A stretch of DNA of 64,000 nt from Meghimatium bilineatum (taxonomy: Eukaryota; Mollusca; Gastropoda; Stylommatophora; Philomycidae), in contig CM067306.1 in NCBI GenBank assembly GCA_034231615.1, positions 43,654,094-43,718,093 of the forward strand, given 5' to 3'. Shown piece by piece: positions 10,064 to 22,269 of this stretch. The notes under the pieces were generated by a model that did no database searches, was not told where the DNA came from, and saw only the letters and a program-made list of their open reading frames with translations. Positions within the stretch are counted from its first letter, which is position 1. Each line of letters begins with the position of its first letter. A program made the translations under genes and the position numbers.

Positions 10064-10285
10064 TGCCGAACACCTATACAATATGTACGATTTACTGTAG
10101 GCACACCTATACAACCTATGTACATACCTATATACTTACCTATCCACGATGTAATATAGTCACACCTATAAATCATGTACGATGTGCTATATACACACAT
10201 GTGCACCATGTACTATAATAATACCTATACAACATGTACGATGTACTATTATTACACCTATACAACATGTACGATGTACACAGTC
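10064..10285. repeat. Minisatellite, right part, diverged units
   Basis: About six units of ACACCTATACAACATGTACG followed by ATGTACTATA, the diverged continuation of the array at 9325-9564. Confidence 0.8.
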
Positions 10286-11485
10286 ATACAAAAAAATCTT
10301 TAAATCTGAAGAATGAAATCTTCAACTTTGTAGAATTACCCAGATTAGATCTTGCACAATATGTGGCGCAAGGTCAGTCATATATCACTCGTAACACCTC
10401 CAGCGCGACAATATTAAGTTACCTTATGACTTTTAACTATTCGTACTCTGAGCTCACTAAACATAAGCAAAAATCGTTAAATATTTCAGACAAATGTGTG
10501 AACTGCTGCTTATCAAATTAGATGCTTTTCGCAACGTGACCTGACACTATGACTTCGGAATCTCAGTTTCTATGTGTGTCTGTTTCCAGGGAAACCATCA
10601 CGATAACAAGTATGTGACACACGGGAAACATGATTAATTTTATGGTACCCACATTATAGCGCCTGCTGTCAGTTACACATGTAATCATGACATAGTACAG
10701 TCATAACATTGTGAGACGGAAGGCCGTTTCATGTAGGAAAATTAATTTCGTTATTTTCGTTGACACATGATGTTAGTAGATGGAATATTTCTGGTTGCAT
10801 AAGATGTCAATTTGTTTTCCACACTATTACTCTGTATCATATTACATTACTCAACTACACTGTTACCCTACTCTGTGATACTGCTACTTGTTATCCCACT
10901 CTGTAACTGTTAAATGTTACGCAAGTCTTTCACTGTTACATGTTACCCTTATCTGTCACAGCTACAAGTAATTCACTTGAAACATTACCAGCAGTATAAC
11001 CATTCAAAACCAGTGGTTATCATCTGTCCTCCAAATGTTTCTACAGAGGCTACATCGTCGTGCATGAAAAGGACAGGAAGAACATATTTCCAGTTGGGGA
11101 CTGGATCTCACCTAGGAAGGTCTCAGAACCTTATCTATTTGGAATTACTCACGCGATATATATGTACGAGTATACATATGTGTACACACACACACGCGTG
11201 ATAAATTAATCATACGCCCTAAGAAACGTGTGTAAGTTGTGTTATTTGTTCCTAGGAAGGGAGGGGTGGCACATAAAATACGTAGACTTTGAAAGATAGC
11301 TACGGGTTAAATCAATTTTCTTTTAAAAACGCTGTATGAAGCTACAAAATTTGATTAAATTTATTGTCATCTAAATCTAGGCACTTTACTCCAGTAGGTT
11401 GTCGTTCCATTGGGGAGGAAAACCGGTTAATTTGAAGCTGTAAGAAATACACATACCAATTTAGTCGGGAATTTTATCGGAATAT
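10286..11485. other. Unassigned AT-rich sequence
   Basis: There is no recognisable gene. Between about 10815 and 10970 short motifs such as TGTTACCCTACTCTGT and TGTTACATGTTACC recur as very diverged repeats. A short CA run lies near 11187. Confidence 0.35.
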
Positions 11486-11489
11486 CTAA

Positions 11490-11735
11490 AGAGACATGGT
11501 GGTATTGAAATGCTGATTCTGATGGGCAGAGTGCCAGAAGAGAAGAAAAAGAAGACCAAAAAGATCATGGACCACCGACATCACAGATTGAATTAACGAA
11601 TATGTCTCTGTCCATTGCAGGCCTTCTTGACCGGGACAGAGAGGCGGTCAGAGTATCCACGAAGTAGACAACCTTCTGAAAAGAATGTATCACTTAATAT
11701 ATAGTAATATATATTATTGTTATTGTTATTGTTAG
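11490..11735 (+). mobile_element. LINE 3' end with TTATTG-rich tail, plus strand
   Basis: The key reading is RRPKRSWTTDITD, the canonical (R)GRPKRSWTTDITDW motif near the LINE ORF2 C-terminus, preceded in another frame by LILMGRVPEEK (GR.PGKRGRGRPKR). A degraded tail follows and the fragment ends in TTATTGTTATTGTTATTGTT (about 11713-11732). Stops interrupt it. Confidence 0.65.
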
Positions 11736-12189
11736 ACTAAATAAACTTTCCATTTCTAATTGGGAAAGATAGTATACATCCGAACATGTTAATCTGCTGG
11801 TTGTAATATCGCGGTACTGGTATCGCTAGCCAGGTTGTTCATGTATATTTGTTCACTGTTCATACACTATGGAAAGCAGTAGCACTATGCAAGAGAGCAA
11901 GGAAAAGTGTGGCTGCTAGGCCTATTTAGGTAGCACAATGGAAACGGAAGAAAGATAACAGTTCAAGCATTCAAAGTTATTGCAAAGTCAGCACAGGCGT
12001 CAAAATGGGACGAATTTTTCCAGAAGATCTCGTGTGAATAGTCACTAAATTGTTCTTGCGCTTTCATAAACCCATGAATAGTCTAACAAGACGCATGACT
12101 GTTTCAGATTTCCAGTGCGCTGATACGGCCTGGAAGAAGACGGACAAGATAAAAAGGTGCGGCGTTGCTGCACACTATACCGCACACAT

Positions 12190-12445
12190 TGGTCAGAGAA
12201 ATGTAGAGGCATATCAAGAAATTAAAAAAAATATTACAGACACGCGTAAGAACGTGAGTATGGAAGAACATATGATAATTACAGTTAAATGCATTAGGAA
12301 AGCGCTGAAAAGTACCAAAAACACAGTGCCTGGACCAGAAGAAATTAGATACGATGACTAGTCGGAGAACGGATAAGGAGTTGGGAGAATTGGCGGACAT
12401 GTTCAACAATAGCCTTTTAAAGGGTATATGTTATATGAAACAAAA
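12190..12445 (+). mobile_element. LINE reverse transcriptase N-terminal fragment, plus strand
   Basis: The open frame at 12050-12361 ends CIRKALKSTKNTVPGPEEIR, the motif I region A(L)KK.KN.KAPGPD.I. After a stop and frameshift the next frame reads ELGELADMFNNSLLKGI, matching the following RT segment LA.LFNN.L..G..P. The residues before 12190 (AADTAWKKTDKIKR-like) may be a linker between endonuclease and RT. It is broken by a TAG at 12359-12361 and a frameshift. Confidence 0.6.
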
Positions 12446-12645
12446 CAACTGCTCACATACATATGCATATATCACACAGTGACATTGGTCAAAGAGCATA
12501 GACCATTAAATCATCAACCAACCACGTGAACCAAAATTTTAATATCATTCTCAACGGAGAAACCAATCAGAAAGTTCATATATTTTTCGTATTTGGTCAA
12601 CACAAAATGACACATGCTGGATATACAGCAAGGAATATTCTTTCT

Positions 12646-12975
12646 CGAATTGTTTTTGCATTCAGGACATTCAACCATCTAACATCGAATTGCTTGTGCA
12701 TTCAGGGCATTCAACCATCTAACATCGAATTGCTTGTGCATTCAGGGCATTCAACCATCTAACATCGAATTGCTTGTGCATTCAGGGCATTCAACCATCT
12801 AACATCGAATTGCTTGTGCATTCAGGGCATTCAACCATCTAACATCGAATTGCTTGTGCATTCAGGGCATTCAACCATCTAACATCGAATTGCTTGTGCA
12901 TTCAGAGCATTCAACCATCTAACATCGAATTGCTTGTGCATTCAGGGCATTCAACTATCTAACATCAAATTGCTT
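12646..12975. repeat. Minisatellite, 40-bp unit, about 8 copies
   Basis: The unit is ATTGCTTGTGCATTCAGGGC followed by ATTCAACCATCTAACATCGA. Central units are identical; the last differ by one or two bases. Confidence 0.95.
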
Positions 12976-14160
12976 CATCGAACTCAAAGAATGCACAAGC
13001 AGCTGAAAAATAACTAAAATAACCATATTTCAGTATCCATATGAAAAAATCATATTTTTATATAAGCATCTGAAAAATAACTGAAAAATCAAAGACAATA
13101 TGTAAATAGATATACGCCGACTGTTAACTCCACTATATATATATATATATGAACATATGGTTGTGAAAGCTGAAGAGTAACACAAGCACATGAAATTCAA
13201 CACAATTCATTTGAAAATATTTTTTTAATAAAACTCTTACATGTCTGGGATTTCAAGTAAAACAAGCAAATAAGAGGTGACAACGAACAGTAATATGTTT
13301 CTACAACAATAAGAAGAAAACAGTCAAATGAAGTATACGTACTGTAAAAGCATATTCAAAAAGCACTGAAAAAATCGGCAGAAACTATTTCTATAGCAAC
13401 CATCAAAAGATAGTATGTCGATGAGTCTTAACAACATGCCCGAACTATACACAATAGCAGTTCAAACTGAAGAGCACTAGTTTCTAGCACATGTACCGCA
13501 AATTTGGTGGAGGTGGAATATGGATATATATATGTATATTTATATGTATATATAAAGGCATATAGACATACATAGAGACAGGCAGACAGATTGACAGAAA
13601 AATACACAGACAGTTAGATAGATAGATGATTGTCTGACGACAGATTGATTGAGTGATTAATTGATTGATTGATTATTTTATTCATTCATTAACTATAGTG
13701 ATAATAGATAGAACCGCTAACAGCACGTGATTCGTCCATAAAAGAGTAGCTTTAGTTTTTATAACAGCGAATCTTCACCATTCGTTTCTGAAGTTTACGA
13801 CATATATCTTTGAAATCTTTCAAACAGCCAACATTGACTTGAAATGTCAAGATCTGCTTAAGAATTGTTAAGCTATTGCTGTTGTTTATCCTACTCCTTG
13901 GCAATCATCACAGACTACATTACAGAATACTTAAATGTATGATTGTTCAGTTTCTGTCAATCAGCGTGAGCATACTTGTATCAATTCATATATCAATTTA
14001 TATCTCATACCAATACTTATATACAACACAATACAATACGCATTATATCAATACTTATATCAATTTATACATTCTACTTGTGTTCCGGGCGTTGCATAAT
14101 CACATTCTATTTTATTTTACGACTGGGAAATATAGAAAATAAATAAAACTACAGTCAAAA
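12976..14160. other. Unassigned AT-rich sequence with microsatellites
   Basis: There is a (TA)n run near 13134-13150, an imperfect TA/TG stretch near 13522-13555 and a GATTGATT/ATTCATTC tract near 13640-13690. No gene is recognised. Confidence 0.4.
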
Positions 14161-14164
14161 AGTA

Positions 14165-14470
14165 ATGTTCTGCGTCTTTCATCTTTGGGAATTTCATAGT
14201 TTAGACATGTTGAACGCATCGATGTGCACTTGTTGGAATTGTGTTGCACTGGATCTGGTGCGGCTTTTTGTTGATTTCCTGGTGGGAGAGATCCATTTTG
14301 TTTATATTCATTTTGGTCTTTTGTTCTTAACTGTTTTTGTTGTCTTTAAAGGTCCCAATTGGACCGACACGTTGAATGTTGTGTTTGTTCCTTTTATTTA
14401 TTGTTATTTTCTATATTTTATTATTTTATATTGATATAGTAACCTATTTACTTTATTTGCATTTACCAAA
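14165..14470 (+). repeat. Possible decayed Penelope-type terminal segment
   Basis: The stretch CTTTAAAGGTCCCAATTGGA, continuing CCGACACGTTGAATG (about 14344-14378), resembles CTTGAAAAAGGCCTATTGGT, continuing CCGAAACGTCGAC, in the palindromic insertion at 15178-15714. Both follow a T-rich tract and form a small stem, here GGTCC-CAATT-GGACC. It may be an old relative of that element. The 89-codon ORF here has no recognisable domain and is Phe/Val-rich because the DNA is T-rich. Confidence 0.3.
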
Positions 14471-14704
14471 AAAAGACACATGACAACATTTGGTTTTACA
14501 CATCTCTGAAACCCGCTATATCTATCCATTTGCGTTTACCTTCGAGAATAGATCTATTATTCTCATTTACGGTTACCTTTACAATCGCGACCATTCTTTA
14601 TCACTTTCTGTTTGTATCACTAAAGCCATTAAAGTTCAACCCTTGATAAATCAGATTCAGTTTCATCTACATTCTTTGAAACATTATCCATGACCATTAA
14701 AACA
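14471..14704. other. Unassigned AT-rich sequence
   Basis: Nothing recognised between the T-rich segment and the 3' end of LINE family A. Confidence 0.3.
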
Positions 14705-17700
14705 TTATTCTATTCGCTAAACCATGTATTGCCTTTCAGCGTCAGGGGTAGAAGAGTTTTCTTGAGATGACCCTCGTGTGTGTTGAGTATATTGTGGAAT
14801 TTGTCGCCTCTTTTATTTAGGTAGTCCATCGTTTTCCTCGTCGGCCTCTAGGTCTACCCTCACTGTATCTGTGTAGCATAGCTTGCTGTGGTATGATGTC
14901 TGATGGTAGTCTGCTAATGTGTGCAAACCATTTGATCTGTTGGCTCTTAATATTCCAAGATTGGGGTGGTGCCGGCTCTTTGTCTAATGTACTCATTCCT
15001 CACTCTGTCTCGTAGTGATATTGCTAGGATTCTCCGTAAGTATGTCATTTCAACTGTCACACGTTTACGCTTGTCTTGTGCTGTCGTTGTCCACGTTTGG
15101 CATTGGTAGCACAGCGTTGGCATAATAATTGTTTTTAATAGGGTGCATTTGGTGTTTAAATCTACATTTTTGTTTCTCAATAGAAGGTGGTACTGCTAGT
15201 AGAACATAATGGAAAATAGTACTCACGTGTAAAACAGGTAATGAAGTCCTACTGAATGATGACTAAAACACTACACACTATCACTAACGGATGTAAATAT
15301 GATACATATAACAAAACAAAACACAGAATATAATCTACAGATGACAGTACACAGGACAAAGTCGACGTTTCGGACCAATAGGCCTTTTTCAAGACACGGA
15401 CATAACATACAAACATAAAAAAACCACAAGTAAAAATGAATGCTATCCGAGTGAAATGTGGAAATGAGTACCACATTTCACTCGGATAGCATTCATTTTT
15501 ACTTGTGGTTTTTTTATGTTTGTATGTTATGTCCGTGTCTTGAAAAAGGCCTATTGGTCCGAAACGTCGACTTTGTCCTGTGTACTGTCATCTGTAGATT
15601 ATATTCTGTGTTTTGTTTTGTTATATGTATCATATTTACATCCGTTAGTGATAGTGTGTAGTGTTTTAGTCATCATTCAGTAGGACTTCATTACCTGTTT
15701 TACACGTGAGTACTATTTTTGTTTCTGAAGATTGGTGTCATTTGCCCTATGGCTTGGTATGCTTAACTACATATATTGTGTATTTCTTTGCTGCTCATGA
15801 CCTTTTTTTTAAAGGTTTGGCATGCATTATGTAATCTGTCTATTTGTCTTTGTGTTTGCTCTTCTGATGACGCTACTAGTTCTTGGCCGTCTTCAAACAG
15901 CAAGCCATTGAAGTTATCCTTCAGATTGTTTTCTTCTGCTACTTTATAGATGTAATCTATGTTTGTTATGAACAATGGGGGAGGGGGGAGTAGTACACAT
16001 CCCTGTCACACTCCCGAGTGAATTTGGTAATTATCGGATGTACCTGAGCGCGATCTTACTGAGAATTGACTATTGATGTATATGCTCTGACATAGGATTA
16101 TCAGATGTTGGGGATCTCCATATGTCTGTAGTGTTATCTATAGTTGTGCTCTATCCACTCTGTCAAAACTATTCTCTTGGTCCATGAAAGGCAAATTTAG
16201 GTCTTGGTTATGTTCTATCGCTCTTTTTGAAAGTTTTTTTAGGGCTAATGTTGCTTCTTTACAGCTTTTACTTTTCTGAAAACCCAATTATGTGTTATTG
16301 AGCTATGATTCTATATATGTGTGGATCCTTATCTATAGTATCTTGCTGAAGATTTTTCCTATATAGCTTAAAAGTTGTATGCCTCTATACTTAGTGCAGT
16401 CCCTCTTACTGCCTTTTTTCTTCCAGATGGGAATAATCACCAATGTATTCCATTCCTGTTGTATATTTCATGTCTTCCATATTACATTGAATAGTCTGCG
16501 TAACCATTGTAATACCTATCACTGTTAGCATTTTATTAGCTAATATGTATGCCATCGAATCCTGGTGCTTTCTTATCTGGAGTATGTTTAACTGCGTCTT
16601 CAATTTCAGATTTAGTGGTGTATGGTTCTATGTCTTCCTCTATTGTATTTATTCTTGTAATCACTTCTCTTTCCTTTAAGTTTAACGGTTGATTAAAGTA
16701 GTGTGTCCATCTTTCCTTGATTTTTTGTGGCCTAATTAGTATGTTGTCGCGTTCATCTTTGATCATTTATGTTGGTTCGTGTCTATTTACTTCTCATGTT
16801 TTGTACTTTCTTGTAGAACATCTTTGGTGCGTTTTGCCGATCCTTGTTATGTATTTCTCCATATTCTTGCCATGACTTAATTGAAGATTTGATCATTTTC
16901 TTTGTATTAATCTTTGTTGTCTTGTATGCTAAGTTACCTTCACAAGTTTTGCTTGTAGTCTATTTCGTGTATTTTTGATTTTATCTTTCATTACGTTCTT
17001 CTGTTCATTAAACTGTTATTTTTAGTTTCCTGCCTTTATGGTTTTTATATCTGCATATATTTCCTGCTGTTTGTATGATGGCAGTTTTTGAAATATTTCC
17101 ATTCTTCTTCTATGTGCTGGGTGTTTTCTGTTTTCTCTGCGAATTCTTCGTTAACTTCCTTGATATATTTTCGTGCATGTTTAGTTCTTCCAATTTCTGT
17201 ATATCTAGTTACAAAGTGTGCTTTGTGCTTTTTTTGCGATGTTATTTGTGTTTGGACTGTTATTATTAATGCCTTATGGTCAGTGTCTGCATACATGTTA
17301 GGTATTTTCTGTGCACTGTTATTATTCATCTATTGTTTTTATTTGTGAGTATAAAGTCTATGTCGATCTTGCATTCCAAGCCGTTCCATTTATACCATGT
17401 GTACACTTGTGACTGTTTAAAGAAGGTGTTCATTATAAAGAGGTTGTGCTGGATTCATGTATCTATTAGTTTATAACCGTTGTCGTGAATCCTGTTTGGT
17501 GTGACACCAAAATGTCCTTTATGCTATTCTTGCCCTTCTCTATTTGCGCCGAGATGTGCGTTGAAATCTCTCAAAATATGTAGGCCCTCTTCAATGCTGC
17601 TGTTATTTATTAATCTTCTTTATATCCTCAAAAAATTTATCTCTTTCGTTTTCGTTATTTGGTGTGTTACCTGAGGCATAGGCTGAATAAATGTAGTGTT

Positions 17701-18200
17701 TACATGGTCTATTGTAATCGTGACCAACATTTATTGTTCATTCTAATGTGTAACTTGAACTATGTTGTTAGCGAATAACTAGTCTATGCAAAGGTTCACC
17801 ACGTGCTTTGCTCTTGAAACTGAGTCAACTATATTGCATAGGAACATCTCATTTTGATAACGTTTCTTACAACCCAGTCTTTAATCCTCGTATCTGCTAG
17901 TCTTAGTATTTTGATGTTTCTCCTTCCAGTTTCATCTATCGGGTCTTGCTTCTTGTTTTTTATTCCACAGATATTGATTGTAGCAAATTGAATGTGTTGT
18001 TTTTTCTTTCGTTGTTTAATATTACTAGTAGTTGTTTTCAGAAAAATATCCATTTTACTTCGAGCCACTGTATTCTCACTGACGGTTTACAAAACCTGTC
18101 TCAGTGTTGTTTCAGGAAATTAACATGGCTACACCGCGATCTCTAACTAACACATACATAAAGAAACCACATATTCCATGCGAGTAGTCCTGAAACAATG
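14705..18200 (-). mobile_element. LINE family A, near full-length dead copy (APE endonuclease + RT), minus strand
   Basis: Reading the minus strand from 18200: a 5' leader, then at 18068 an ORF start MARSKMDIFLKTTTSN and IQFATINICGIKNKKQ, then IKILRLADTRIKDW. This is the N-terminus of an AP-type endonuclease (ATWNIRG..., I..L.ETR). Near 17555 comes a decayed DFNAHLGANREG. At 16766-16550 KDERDNILIRPQKIKERWTH and DKKAPGFDGIHI are the RT entry motif. At 16010-15850 a decayed QGCV, a FADD site degraded to FEDG and QRQIDRLHNACQTF are seen. After the insertion, DKRKRVTVEMTYLRRILAIS continues to RDRVRNEYIRQRAG. Its 3' end is shared with copies at 4910, 38750 and 63440. Many stops and frameshifts make it a fossil, split by the palindrome at 15178-15714. 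The clade is unassigned; no RNase H is seen. Confidence 0.85.
15178..15714. mobile_element. 537-bp palindromic insertion in LINE family A, possibly Penelope-derived
   Basis: Two 244-bp arms (15218-15461 and 15471-15714) are essentially perfect inverted copies around a 9-bp spacer AAATGAGTA. About 40 bp of unpaired sequence lies at the left end. The insertion is flanked by the 12-bp direct repeat ATTTTTGTTTCT (15166-15177 and 15715-15726), and the uninterrupted LINE copy near 63897 has this sequence once, proving an insertion. Each arm carries CTTGAAAAAGGCCTATTGGT then CCGAAACGTCGAC, resembling the CTGANGA...GAAAC..GTC architecture of minimal hammerhead ribozymes known from Penelope-like retroelements. 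Inverted terminal copies are also typical of those elements. Mirrored ORFs on the two strands are shadows of the palindrome. The Penelope assignment is inference. Confidence 0.6.
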
Positions 18201-18650
18201 AACATTGATAAACTTTGAAATCTCTAAATCAATGAATTTTCCATGCATGAATTTAATGTTAATTATTGATTATTTCTTTTGATACTTATCCTCATTCATT
18301 ATACATTTCAGAAAATGCATTTGTTCTCTCCCTTTAGTGATCTCAACGAGGTTTAAAATAGGTTGTCTTAACACTATTTACTCTAATCTTAATCTCTACC
18401 ACAATTGGATATCCCTTGAGTTCTACATACTCAGTTGTACGTAAAGACGGGTGGATTGCATTCCCCATTTCCGTCGTTAACAATTGTTCGCGCCCCAGTG
18501 ACACTGATGTAATTATTCAAATTTTTCGTCTACCTTTGCCGTTAGCTTCCTGATTTTGTAATTTTAAAGAAAACAAAATACACAGTTATATAAAATAGGC
18601 ACCTGATCAAATCTGGGAAAGAAAAGATATATTTTATTTATACAGGGTTA
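18201..18650. other. Unassigned AT-rich sequence
   Basis: Spacer between the 5' end of LINE family A and an opposite-strand LINE. No motif is recognised. Confidence 0.3.
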
Positions 18651-18679
18651 TTATACTGACGCAAATTTAGGATCAAATG

Positions 18680-19500
18680 TATAAATAAAACAACATTAGA
18701 ATACCTGGATTTTATCGATGATCTTGCACTATTGAGTGAAAACCATCAAGATGCACAAACAAAGACTGATAGATTACAAGTCATCGCAGGGCAAATAGGT
18801 CTCCAAATCAACTCATCAAAAACAAAATTATGGACTTCACCAATTCACACATAACGTAATTACTTTAAATGGACAACAACTTAAAAAGGACCAAACATTT
18901 TTCTATCAAGGAAGCAAATTAATACTCGACAGTGATGTCATGACAGAAATTGCAACTCGCATTACCCTAGCATCAAGTGCCTTTAACAGAATGTCTAATA
19001 TCAGGGGGTCAAAGTCAATTAGCACACCCACGAAAAACCGCTTATTTAATTCCTGTGTTATTTCGCTGCTATCATATGGATGTAAGAGCTGGAAAAGCTC
19101 TTTATTTTCATAAAAGAAATTACTTAGTTTCGCGAACAAATGTCTTCGTAGGATAACTAACACCCATTGGAGTGAATTCAAATCGAATGATAAAATCAGA
19201 GAAAAGATAAAAATCAAAATTTCATCACATATGTTATCAGAAAACGCCGGTGGTCTTACATCGGGCTGTCCTACGGACAGACATCAACATAATACACCAC
19301 CAATCTCTTGAATGGATACCTACAGGCAAAAGAGCCAGGGGTAGACCAAACGAAACACTCAGAAGAACAATACTTAGAGAAAGTAAAACAATCAATATCC
19401 ATACTATTCAAGAACTACACGGAATAGCTTTGAACAGACAGAATTGGAGAGATGCTACCTCTGCCCTATGCACTAACTTCAGCGCAAAAGGAAAATGAAT
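18680..19500 (+). mobile_element. LINE RT fragment to ORF end (family B), plus strand
   Basis: Plus-strand frames read LEYLDFIDDLALLSENHQDA and LQVIAGQIGLQINSSKTKLW, the RT active-site region with FADD altered to FIDD. Then come FYQGSKLILDSDVMTEIATR (YLGS...D....I..RI), LFNSCVISLLSYGCKSWKSS, FANKCLRRITNTHWSE, and finally SLEWIPTGKRARGRPNETLR and IALNRQNWRDATSALC. This is the family usually ending ALKWNPQGKRKRGRPK.TWRR...W..L..LC. The last ORF (19250-19498) is a clean 82 codons, but internal stops and frameshifts occur earlier. Confidence 0.8.
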
Positions 19501-20930
19501 TATACTGACAACTTAGCGCATTGTATACCGTTAGATAAAAAAACATAATATCGCCTTCTGAACTTCATATGAATGGGTACTCGATTATATGCATGACATA
19601 TTCGAGTCTTTGCAGTATGCTCATCGGATAACTTCTAAAATCCTATGAAATGTACTAAAACTAATCTGATGAGTTCTACAATCTCCATGTAATATACTAG
19701 AACTACTGAGTTCTTCAATCTGGACCTCATTTACTACAACTAATTTGATGAGACCTACAATCCTTATGGTATATTGATACATGGCATATTTTCTGATAAT
19801 CCCTCTGTAAAATCAGATTCTCGTTATAAGATCGATATAGCTGTCCAAGAAACGTCATTAGTTCCTTATTATTCAACGTTTGCCCCTTAGCATAAGTAAG
19901 CGTCTTCTCGAGTTCAGGAATGCGAACACGAATTTTCTTGTGACTTTGCTTTCCAAACGGATATTCAAGTAATAAATAGCATTACGTTTCGAGCACATTC
20001 GTACAAATATAACATCTATGATAAACGTTAAGACATAAGTATATACTTGTATTACTTAATATTTTAGTACAATTGTGTTACTTGAGTTTTAAGAACAATG
20101 GTATCCCACTTAGAGTTAATCTATCATGTATAAATACTTCTGTGAAGATTGCATTGGTTACCTCGCTCAGCTTGCCTTAAATTTACTTCTTGTTTTAAAG
20201 TGCTGCACTCGACTGTGGCATCACGTCTTGGTGTGCCTGACCAGAACGTGAAAATCTATGTATTTAATGGTCTGTCTTTTCAGGCCTCTCGTTTTCTCTG
20301 TGCCGTGGCTCTGAGAACCGATATTTCGCAGTTATGCAAGAAACTGTTTTCTATGTTTTTGAATTGCTGTGCTACACTGTGCTCTTGTGAGCGTCAGATT
20401 TTCAAGACATGACGTCGATATTTAAGTCCTGTAGATAAATGAGGAAGTGCAACTTCGTGGCGAAGATTTACAGAACTTCTGTGACGGTCAATGTACCGAG
20501 TTCGTTCCCCGCCACAGTCATTTTAGCATCTGGACAGTTCAGAAAAAAATGGCAAACTACTTGACGTGTTTTATTGCATACAAAAACTCTATAGCCAAAA
20601 ATGCCGTGTTGAAGGTTGCGTCCCGAACAAAATACGTTACCATTTTTCTTTAAAAATAGCACTGAGAGAGTCATTGAGGAGTGTCTTTGAATCGGATACT
20701 CTTGGATGGAACGATGAGCCAACCACCTGTGTGAATGTCCCATGAGCCATTTTTCTTCTTATTCACGAATCAACGTCTCGTATTTACCTTTTTTTAAAAA
20801 CTTCCTTGTTCTAGCTGGCCATATGACTCTCATAATTCTTCTATAAAACCATATCTCTGTTACTTCTAATTTTCATCTATCCAGTTTATGTATTGTTCAA
20901 TATAATAAAAGTAATTCATTAGCTGGGCAG
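19501..20930. other. Unassigned sequence with weak repeats and mixed composition
   Basis: From 19620 to 19790 motifs like AACTAATCTGATGAGTTCTA recur in 3-4 very diverged copies. From 20140 to 20740 GC content is somewhat higher and several 68-91 codon frames are open on both strands, but none has a recognisable domain. One begins LHWLPRSACLKF, reminiscent of the LHWLP motif after some LINE RTs, without further support. Confidence 0.3.
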
Positions 20931-21205
20931 CAAGAACCACTGTTGACAATCTTCAATTCCTATAGTATGGGCACGAGATGAGACATGTCTCGATGACAAA
21001 TGATGTTCTTGAAAGTACATTGGAGCAAGAAGAGGTGGTCAGAAGAAGACATGGCAGGATAATATTAAAGAATGGAATGGTGTGATGTTTCCAAACCCAT
21101 CAGGATGGTAGAGAATAGAGATAAGTGGAGATCTTTCTGCACCAAATGTCTCACTTTGACACCTCTAGACCCTGACGGGTTATGGGTTTATTATTATTAT
21201 CGTTA
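20930..21205 (+). mobile_element. LINE 3' end (family E), (ATT)n tail, plus strand
   Basis: It reads HEMRHVSMTNDVLESTLEQ, then WQDNIKEWNGV in the next frame (RGRQ..W.DNIKEWT), then a decayed DR..W segment. The end is GACCCTGACGGGTTATGGGT and a TTATTATTATTATCG tail. The copy at 61365-61560 shares the CCATCAGGATGGTAGAGAAT and tail segments in the opposite orientation. Confidence 0.65.
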
Positions 21206-21482
21206 ATATTGTTCAATACTTGCATATCGTTAGAGCCGATGTTACATACATCTGAAAAACTCTTAATCTCATCTCGAATATGTCATGAACATAAAACACA
21301 TATCTTTTCTACGTTAACGAATATTCTAACAAGTAATACAGAACATTAAGAACAATCATAACAAATTCAGAGAACATAATGTCTATATCATTCACCAGAC
21401 TGATCAGTTCTGATATCCATCTGCTTGATATACGACGTCGATAGTCTGTTTCAGATATAGATCTTCTATATCTTCTTGTACT

Positions 21483-21672
21483 CAAATTCTTCTCAAAGTC
21501 CATTCTCAAACTCACGCAGGATTTGTCCCGCTGGACTCCATTGTCTTGTAACTAGACAAGGATCCTACTAATTTTCAAACAGGATGTAGTCCAGAGAATG
21601 GAAACGCGATGTGTTGCCATTTTCTTTCCTGCAATGGCCCGACACATCCGTCTTCAGTAAGAGATCTTCTAT
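21483..21672 (-). mobile_element. SINE2 copy b, minus strand
   Basis: Its reverse complement contains CTGAAGACGGATGTGTCGGG, CCATTCTCTGGACTACATCC and CAGCGGGAC. A diverged tail GAGTTTGAGAATGGACTTTG, AGAAGAATTT follows. Internally it has about 20 extra bases relative to the copies at 44637 and 54039. Confidence 0.75.
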
Positions 21673-21869
21673 ATGACGTCGATATTCTGGTTCGTTATCT
21701 ATTTCTCATATCAGATATTAAAATGATATATTCGGAGACGACCTATCAAATTCAGAGGATATACTAGTAATGTCAGAGACTGAAAGGTCATGTTCAGAAT
21801 TCAAGATGTCATGATCAAATAATTGACTGACATGTTATTATAATTCTTCTAAATGTGTATATTGTATTT

Positions 21870-22190
21870 TCCTATAATCTATTCTGTGTGTGAAGTTTTG
21901 TTATAGCCCATTACGTGTGTGGAGTTTGTTATAGTCTATCCAGTGTGTGGAGTTGGTTATAGTCTATTATGTGTGTAGAGTTGGTTAAAGTATTTTCTGT
22001 GTGTGGAGTTAGCTATAGTCTATTCCGTGAATGGAGTTGGTTATAGTCTATTCTATGTGTGGAGTTGACTATAGTCTATTCTGTGTGTGGAGTTGATTAT
22101 AGTCTATTCTGTGTGTGGAGTTGGTTATACTCTATTCCGTGAGTGGAGTTGGTTATAGTCTATTCTGTGTGTGGAGTTAGCTATTATGGT
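21870..22190. repeat. Minisatellite, 28-bp unit, about 11 copies
   Basis: The unit is TATAGTCTATTCTGTGTGTG followed by GAGTTGGT, with scattered substitutions (CTGTG/CCGTG, GGTTAT/GCTAT). Confidence 0.9.
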
Positions 22191-22269
22191 TTTAGAAAGC
22201 CACCTGTTTTGCATCCTGTTAACTTTTACATTACGAAAGTTCACCCACTCCACAATGTCAATCTTCTCA

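Noticed and set aside
15249..15661. Two similar ORFs of 67-75 codons on opposite strands
   Set aside because: They are the same sequence read from the two arms of a palindrome, Phe/Val/Cys-rich because of T-rich DNA.
20149..20740. Host gene or CR1-type LINE tail (LHWLP motif)
   Set aside because: Only five residues match, and downstream residues do not follow the family pattern.
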